Below, piece by piece: positions 30,166 through 36,746 of a stretch of 36,746 bases of DNA (position 1 is its first letter; each line of letters opens with the position of its first letter). The position numbers were made by a program, and so were the translations under genes. The notes beneath the pieces are model-generated. The model did not search any database, was not told the origin of the DNA, and was given only the letters and a program-made list of their open reading frames with translations. This DNA comes from VAZQ01 sp035293945 (lineage in GTDB: Bacteria; Pseudomonadota; Alphaproteobacteria; Rhizobiales; Xanthobacteraceae), in NCBI GenBank assembly GCA_035293945.1, contig DATGLV010000009.1, forward strand, positions 1 through 36,746. Reading direction: 5' to 3'.

Positions 30166-32760
30166 ATGGATTTCGAAAAATTCACCGAGCGTGCGCGCGG
30201 ATTCGTGCAGTCTGCGCAGGCAATGGCGTTGCGCGAAGGCCACCAGCAATTTGCGCCCGAGCATCTGCTCAAGGTGCTGCTTGACGATCCGGAAGGTCTG
30301 GCAGCCGGCCTTATCGACCGGTCCGGCGGGAGATCGCGAGAGGCGCTGGCAGCCGTCGAGAAGGCACTTGCGGCAATTCCGAAGGTCTCCGGCAGCGGAG
30401 CCGGCCAAGTCTACCTCGCAGCCCCTTTGGCGCGCGTCTTCGATCAAGCGGAAAAGATCGCCCAGAAAGCCGGCGACAGCTATGTGACTGTCGAGCGTCT
30501 GCTGCTGGCGCTCGCACTCGACAAGGACAGCGAGGCCGGAAAGATACTCGCACGCGCCGGCGTTTCTCCGCAAAACCTCAATGCCGCGATCGAAGCCTTG
30601 CGCAAGGGACGTACCGCCGATACGGCCTCGGCCGAGAACGCCTACGATGCGCTCAAGAAATACACCCGCGACCTCACTCAGGCGGCGCGCGATGGCAAGA
30701 TCGATCCGGTTATCGGGCGTGATGAGGAGATCCGCCGCACCATCCAGGTGCTGTCGCGGCGCACCAAGAATAATCCGGTTCTGATCGGCGAGCCTGGCGT
30801 CGGCAAGACGGCGATCGTCGAGGGCCTTGCCCAGCGCATCGTCAACGGCGACGTGCCTGAAAGCCTTTCCGACAAGAAGCTGCTTGCGCTTGATCTCGGG
30901 GCGCTGATCGCCGGCGCAAAATACCGCGGTGAGTTCGAGGAGCGCCTCAAAGCCGTGCTGCAGGAGGTGATCGGCGCGGAAGGCGGGATCGTGTTGTTCA
31001 TCGACGAGATGCACACGCTGGTCGGCGCCGGCAAGGCCGACGGGGCCATGGACGCCTCGAACCTGCTCAAGCCCGCGCTGGCGCGCGGTGAGCTGCATTG
31101 CATCGGCGCGACCACGCTCGATGAGTACAAGAAGCACGTCGAGAAGGACGCAGCTCTCGCCCGCCGCTTTCAGCCGGTTTACGTCAGCGAGCCCACCGTC
31201 GAGGATACAATCTCGATCCTGCGCGGCCTCAAGGACAAGTACGAGCAGCACCATGGCGTGCGCGTCACCGACAGCGCGATCGTGGCGGCGGCGACGCTGT
31301 CCAACCGCTATATCACCGACCGCTTCCTTCCCGACAAGGCAATCGATCTGGTCGATGAAGCGGCTGCGCGGCTCAAGATGCAGGTCGATTCCAAGCCCGA
31401 GGAGCTCGATTCGATCGACCGCGAGGTGGTCCGTCTCAAGATCGAGCAGGAGGCCTTGAAGAAGGAGCACGATCCGGGCTCGCGCGCGCGCCTGAAGTCG
31501 CTTGAGGCCGAGCTTGCCGCGCTGGAGAAGAAGTCCGCCGACCTGACCGCCCGTTGGAAGTCGGAAAAGGAGAAGCTTTCCGAGGCCCAGAAGGTCAAGA
31601 CGGAGCTCGATCAGCTGCGCGTCGAGCTCGCCAATGCGCAGCGCCGGGGGGAGTATCAGCGGGCGGGCGAGCTCGCCTATGGGCGCATCCCTGAGCTCGA
31701 GCGCAAGCTCAAGGGCATGGAGGCCGGCGAAGCCAAGGGAGCGGTCCTGGAAGAGGCCGTCACCGCCGACCACGTCGCCCAGGTGGTCTCACGCTGGACT
31801 GGGATTCCGGTCGATCGGATGCTCGAGGGCGAGAAGGAAAAGCTCCTGCATATGGAGAAGAGCCTGGCCAAGCGGGTGATCGGCCAGGAGGAAGCCGTCA
31901 AGGCGGTCGCAACCGCGGTGCGTCGCGCCCGGGCGGGCTTGCAAGATCCGAATCGGCCGATCGGCTCGTTCATGTTCTTGGGTCCAACCGGGGTCGGCAA
32001 GACCGAGCTCACCAAGGCGCTCGCCGAGTTCCTCTTCGACGACGAGCAGGCGCTCCTGCGTCTCGACATGTCCGAGTACATGGAAAAGCATTCGGTTGCG
32101 CGGTTGATCGGCGCGCCTCCGGGCTATGTAGGCTACGAGGAAGGTGGCGCCCTCACCGAGGCGGTGCGGCGGCGGCCTTACCAGGTGGTGCTGTTCGACG
32201 AGGTCGAAAAGGCGCATCCGGACGTCTTCAACGTGCTGCTGCAAGTGCTGGACGATGGACGCCTCACTGATGGGCAGGGCCACACGGTCGACTTCCGCAA
32301 CACGTTGATCGTCATGACCTCGAACCTCGGCGCCGAATATCTGGTCAACCAGCCGGAGGGCGAGGATACCGATGCGGTGCGCGATCAGGTCATGGCGGTG
32401 GTCCGGTCGAGCTTCCGGCCGGAGTTCCTCAACCGCGTCGACGAGATCATCTTGTTCCACCGCCTCAAGCGCGAAGAGATGGGCCGCATCGTCGATATCC
32501 AGATGGAGCGGCTGGGAAAGCTCCTGGAGGAGCGCAAGATCAGAGTCGTTCTCGAGACCTCGGCACGCGATTGGCTGGCCGACAAGGGCTGGGACCCCGC
32601 CTATGGGGCGCGGCCGCTCAAGCGCGTGATCCAGAAGTCGGTGCAGGATCCGCTCGCCGAGATGATCCTGTCCGGGCGCGTAAAAGACGGCGAGAAGGTG
32701 GTGATCTCGGCCGGCAAGCAGGGGCTTTCCTTCAACGGCAAGCTAGCGGCCGCCGCGTAA
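30166..32760 (+). CDS. clpB: ATP-dependent chaperone ClpB
   Basis: The 864-residue disaggregase works with DnaK to extract proteins from aggregates. The N-domain starts MDFEKFTERARGFVQSAQ; the first AAA+ module has Walker A GEPGVGKTA (208-216) and Walker B VLFIDEMHTL. The coiled-coil middle domain typical of ClpB (not ClpA/ClpC) is seen from about 410 to 530 (LKKEHDPGSRARLKSLEAEL). The second AAA+ has Walker A GPTGVGKTE (606-614) and FDEVEKAHPDVFNVLLQVLD. Length is normal. The ATG at 30166 follows GAGGGAA; the open frame extends upstream without family similarity. No ClpP-binding loop is visible, as expected for ClpB. I do not see a heat-shock sigma-32 site in the 267-base upstream gap. Confidence 0.97.
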   Translation: MDFEKFTERARGFVQSAQAMALREGHQQFAPEHLLKVLLDDPEGLAAGLIDRSGGRSREALAAVEKALAAIPKVSGSGAGQVYLAAPLARVFDQAEKIAQKAGDSYVTVERLLLALALDKDSEAGKILARAGVSPQNLNAAIEALRKGRTADTASAENAYDALKKYTRDLTQAARDGKIDPVIGRDEEIRRTIQVLSRRTKNNPVLIGEPGVGKTAIVEGLAQRIVNGDVPESLSDKKLLALDLGALIAGAKYRGEFEERLKAVLQEVIGAEGGIVLFIDEMHTLVGAGKADGAMDASNLLKPALARGELHCIGATTLDEYKKHVEKDAALARRFQPVYVSEPTVEDTISILRGLKDKYEQHHGVRVTDSAIVAAATLSNRYITDRFLPDKAIDLVDEAAARLKMQVDSKPEELDSIDREVVRLKIEQEALKKEHDPGSRARLKSLEAELAALEKKSADLTARWKSEKEKLSEAQKVKTELDQLRVELANAQRRGEYQRAGELAYGRIPELERKLKGMEAGEAKGAVLEEAVTADHVAQVVSRWTGIPVDRMLEGEKEKLLHMEKSLAKRVIGQEEAVKAVATAVRRARAGLQDPNRPIGSFMFLGPTGVGKTELTKALAEFLFDDEQALLRLDMSEYMEKHSVARLIGAPPGYVGYEEGGALTEAVRRRPYQVVLFDEVEKAHPDVFNVLLQVLDDGRLTDGQGHTVDFRNTLIVMTSNLGAEYLVNQPEGEDTDAVRDQVMAVVRSSFRPEFLNRVDEIILFHRLKREEMGRIVDIQMERLGKLLEERKIRVVLETSARDWLADKGWDPAYGARPLKRVIQKSVQDPLAEMILSGRVKDGEKVVISAGKQGLSFNGKLAAAA

Positions 32761-32779
32761 GGCCGAGCTGGCAAGCTAT

Positions 32780-34753
32780 CTACTTATCCGCTGATGCCGT
32801 CTGCGCGACCCGCGCAGGCGGCGCCGCACGGGCGAGCACCTGATCGAGCTTGTCGCGCTGCTCCTCGAAATTGGCGAGCACGGCCCCTTCCAGCACCCGG
32901 CCGCGCGGCAGCTTGACCTTCATGGGATCGACGAAGCGCCCGTTGATCAGGATTTCGTAGTGCACGTGCGGACCGGTCGAGTAGCCGGTCGATCCCACAT
33001 AGCCGATCACCTGGCCCTGGCGGACGTGGCTGCCTTCCTCCAGGCCGCGGGCAAAAGCCGACATGTGCCCGTAGGCGGTCTCGTATCCGTTGGCGTGCCG
33101 GATCTTGATGTATTTGCCGTAACCGCCCTCGGGACCGATATGCTCGATCACCCCGTTGCCGGACGCGAAGATCGGTGCGCCGTAAGATGCGCCCCAGTCG
33201 ACCCCGGTGTGCACCCGGAAGATGTTCACCACCGGATCGCGGCGGTCGCCGAACGGTGAGGTGACCATTCCTTCGGACACCGGCTTGCGCACCAGGAACT
33301 TCTTCGCGCTCTTGCCGGTCTCGTCGTAGTAGTCCACGACGTTGTCGTCAGGCGACTGATAGCGATAGTACTTCTTGGTCTCGCCGGCCGTGGTGAGCGA
33401 GGCGTAGAGGATATCGGCCTTTTCGTTGTTGCTTTCGTCCTCGCCCGCGAACAACAGCTCGAGCGAGTCTCCGGGCTGGACCTTGCGCTGGAAATCCTCG
33501 TCGTAGGAATAGATGCGGATGAGGTCCTCGATCACCGGACGGGGGATCTGATTGCGCAGGCCGGTTTCGTAGATGCTTTGGTAGAGGCGAATGCCGGCGC
33601 CGTCATCGCCCTCGTTGTCGCCTGACTGCGCGACTTCGGTATCGGCCGCCTGCGGATCGATCGAAACGAACTTGCCGAGGTCCGACAGCGCCACGATGGC
33701 ATCGACGCCATTGTCGCTCGCGACCACCACGCGCAGCGGCCGCAGCCGTTTCGGATCGCTCGGGTCGAGCAGAATGCGCAGCTTTTGGCCCTCTTTCACG
33801 CCATTGTCGCGCCCGTACTGGCCAAGCGCAGTAGTGACGTCCTTGATGTCATCCGGATGGACGCCAAGGTCGCGCAAGACCGAGCCGATCGAGTCACCCT
33901 TCTTCAGCGTGACGTTGCGCTCGCTCCAGGGGTTGCCCCCGGTCGCTTGTGCGGCAGTCTTGGGCAGAAGCGTGATGTTCTCTGGCGCAATCCGTGTCTC
34001 GAAACCCACATAAGGGTTGGGCGTGCTCTCACCCGCGTAAGCCAATTTGAGGCTCCCTGCGTCGCCCGGCAGCGATCCGGTGGCGCCCGCCTGCATTGCG
34101 GCATCGCGCACGCCCATAACCACTTCGTCCATCGCCAGCACGGCCGCAAGCTTGGCTTTGGGCAACAGCGGTGCAAGATCGCGTTGCACGAAGGAGACTT
34201 CCGCGTCCGGCTCTGCGCCCGGATCGTCGGTGGTGCCGGAGCTGCCCGGCGACTCGGCTTGCGCCAGGATTTTCTGCGGGTTGAATGGAGGAATATTGGC
34301 CGACAGCTCGGTCGCTGTGAGCGCGAGATTGCCGGCGACCCGGACAAACGGACGCACCCGCACCAGCTCGCGGTTCCCCACATGGGTGGTGGTGCTCACG
34401 CGAATGACTTGGCGATGCGTGTTGATCTCGCCGGCCGGCGGCAGCCGGTTGCCCTTGCGGAGCGAGCTCATGTGCTCGGAGAGATTGCCGACTGCCCCGC
34501 GCAAGGCGACCTCGACGCGCTCGGGCACGGTGGCAAAATTGGTCTGGCCATCAAGTGCTGCAAAAACGGCGCCGCCCATGAGAGCAGCGCCGCAAAGACC
34601 GGTCAGGATTGTGCCGCTGAACCACTGCACCGATACCCGGCGGCGGTCGATCTCGCCGCGTGCCGTGCCGTCGACCGAAAGCGGCGGCTCGTTGCCGAGA
34701 TCAAAGCGATCAGCGTCGCTTCGGTATGTGCCGCGCCGCTTGCCGTGTTCCAA
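32780..34753 (-). CDS. M23 family metallopeptidase (peptidoglycan endopeptidase)
   Basis: The 657-residue envelope protein has one membrane anchor near residues 44-67 (SGTILTGLCGAALMGGAVFAA). A middle part contains a LysM/opacity-like stretch (KKGDSIGSVLRDLGVHPDDI), and the C-terminus is a LytM-type M23 domain. The zinc site is HTGVDWG (about 514-520), with the second His pair in HVHYE near 596-600 and YGHMSAF between; all are intact, so it should be active on peptidoglycan cross-links. The start is a TTG at 34753, decided by GGAGGGG nine bases upstream. It is convergent with clpB, 19 bases apart. Confidence 0.93.
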   Translation of the reverse strand: MEHGKRRGTYRSDADRFDLGNEPPLSVDGTARGEIDRRRVSVQWFSGTILTGLCGAALMGGAVFAALDGQTNFATVPERVEVALRGAVGNLSEHMSSLRKGNRLPPAGEINTHRQVIRVSTTTHVGNRELVRVRPFVRVAGNLALTATELSANIPPFNPQKILAQAESPGSSGTTDDPGAEPDAEVSFVQRDLAPLLPKAKLAAVLAMDEVVMGVRDAAMQAGATGSLPGDAGSLKLAYAGESTPNPYVGFETRIAPENITLLPKTAAQATGGNPWSERNVTLKKGDSIGSVLRDLGVHPDDIKDVTTALGQYGRDNGVKEGQKLRILLDPSDPKRLRPLRVVVASDNGVDAIVALSDLGKFVSIDPQAADTEVAQSGDNEGDDGAGIRLYQSIYETGLRNQIPRPVIEDLIRIYSYDEDFQRKVQPGDSLELLFAGEDESNNEKADILYASLTTAGETKKYYRYQSPDDNVVDYYDETGKSAKKFLVRKPVSEGMVTSPFGDRRDPVVNIFRVHTGVDWGASYGAPIFASGNGVIEHIGPEGGYGKYIKIRHANGYETAYGHMSAFARGLEEGSHVRQGQVIGYVGSTGYSTGPHVHYEILINGRFVDPMKVKLPRGRVLEGAVLANFEEQRDKLDQVLARAAPPARVAQTASADK

Positions 34754-35182
34754 GGCTTACGTCCCCTCCGCCGCGCCCTGAAGGGCGGACTTCCGCAATC
34801 AACACGCAAGGAGCGTCACAAATCCGGCCGGACAGCAGCTTGCCTGAACCTTGGGGCCCGAAGCCGTCGTTCTTTGTCGATTGGTCCCCGGATCCCGCTC
34901 GCTCGCCCATTGCAATAAAACCGGGCCGGTCGTCTGTTGCCGACCGCCCGATCAGAATTTTTGAGCCGATTTCGGGTGACGCCGCACAGGTCAGCGATCG
35001 TGATGCTGGCGTAAGACACCCCCCGAACTGACACCTCCCACCAGAACGTCAAGAACGGCGGAGGAATGTGGCCGCAGTGCGGCGCATGGCGCGGCGTCCC
35101 GCAGGTTTCCCCGGACCCTGGTGGTCGCGCTCCTGCTTCCTATATTCCGGATCGGTTGTGTCCGGCCGGGCACCTTTAAGTG
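34754..35182. other. Gene-free spacer between the M23 peptidase and the rRNA promoter
   Basis: About 430 bases upstream of the rrn promoter. I see no coding frame with protein character on either strand and no tRNA. It should contain the promoter of the M23 gene, which I cannot place. Confidence 0.5.
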
Positions 35183-35212
35183 TTGACAGGGGCCCGGTGG
35201 CAAGACTATATA
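35183..35212 (+). promoter_or_regulatory. rRNA operon promoter
   Basis: A perfect -35 TTGACA (35183-35188) and -10 TATATA (35207-35212) are spaced by 18 bases. It lies about 430 bases before the 16S gene and reads toward it. Confidence 0.8.
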
Positions 35213-35365
35213 AACCCATACGGCGCGCCGTCCGCTTTCGGCGCGATTGCGCGCCTGCGAAGCACCTCACTGATATTCGGTGACCAGAGCTTCCGATCTC
35301 GATCGGAGGTGCGGGGCTTCGACGGCTCTCCGGCTCGCCGGTTGAGTGGGACCGTCCAGGTTCCG

Positions 35366-35380
35366 GGCTGTTTGACAATT
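35366..35380 (+). promoter_or_regulatory. boxA-like antitermination site in the rRNA leader
   Basis: GGCTGTTTGACAATT matches the E. coli rrn boxA stretch (TGCTCTTTAACAATT) at 12 of 15 positions by direct alignment, and lies in the transcribed leader before the 16S gene. It would recruit Nus factors. The embedded TTGACA is explained by this site, not a second promoter. Confidence 0.65.
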
Positions 35381-35616
35381 GAATCGGAAGAAAGAGAAAC
35401 GTGGACGGCGGAGTCCTTGCGGGCTGCTTCGTTCGAGCGGAAGAGGTTGTCTTCTTCGGAAGGGGCCTTTTTCAGGAAGACGGTGCAGCCGGACGAGACT
35501 TCGGCGGTCGACGTTTCAGGTCAACACTGTGGATTCTGCGCGGGCTTTGCGGCTTGCGCAGGAAACAGAGTGGGACCTCGTCAAACGTTGTGATCAGCCG
35601 GTATCAAGATCTCATC

Positions 35617-36746
<1,130 letters not shown>

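Noticed and set aside
29932..31773. A 613-codon open frame on the minus strand over clpB
   Set aside because: It mirrors the ClpB reading frame on the opposite strand, is rich in Leu/Arg/Asp, and has no family motif. It is a shadow of the clpB coding pattern.
35372..35377. Second TTGACA in the rRNA leader as another promoter
   Set aside because: No -10 box lies at the right distance, and the hexamer is part of the boxA-like sequence.

Overview
This is a GC-rich chromosomal window from an alphaproteobacterium. It most likely belongs to the order Hyphomicrobiales (Rhizobiales), near the Bradyrhizobium/Xanthobacteraceae branch. The basis is the 16S rRNA fragment at the right edge, the Rhizobiales-type palindromic repeat, the argH-lptM-lysA and metX-metW linkages, and proteins such as the TIGR02302/DUF4175, DUF2125 and twin-transmembrane small proteins. 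Almost everything is ordinary core chromosome. I see no phage, plasmid, transposase, CRISPR or defence locus, and no clear candidate for a wholly new system. The best leads are regulatory and architectural, and are given in the findings.

Left third (1-10 kb): a truncated chemoreceptor gene (minus strand) diverges from mcd, the methylsuccinyl-CoA dehydrogenase of the ethylmalonyl-CoA pathway. Next come an amidohydrolase and a Cys/Met-type PLP enzyme on the minus strand. The plus strand then carries a twin-TM small protein, a PduO-type cobalamin adenosyltransferase, a rhomboid protease, etfB-etfA and a 3-hydroxybutyryl-CoA dehydrogenase. These fit together metabolically: Mcd would pass electrons to ETF, the adenosyltransferase would make the cofactor of B12-dependent acyl-CoA mutases, and the 3-hydroxyacyl-CoA dehydrogenase works on C4 acyl-CoAs.

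Middle (10-22 kb): a YjfB-like putative motility protein; a TlpA-like thioredoxin divergent from argH-lptM-lysA; a large DUF4175 (TIGR02302) membrane protein with Gln-rich repeats; a convergent zinc-ribbon/response-regulator pair; ftsE-ftsX; a YdcF-family protein; and a PlsC-like acyltransferase.

Right third (22-36.7 kb): a ChaC-like gamma-glutamylcyclotransferase divergent from a DUF2125 protein, separated by a palindromic repeat. A minus-strand operon follows, with a chorismate mutase fusion, hisC and a TyrA-type dehydrogenase, which looks like an aromatic amino acid branch. metX-metW is preceded by a long leader holding a CTAG-bounded hairpin element. Then come a MOSC protein, clpB, an M23 peptidase and an rRNA operon (promoter, boxA-like leader, partial 16S).
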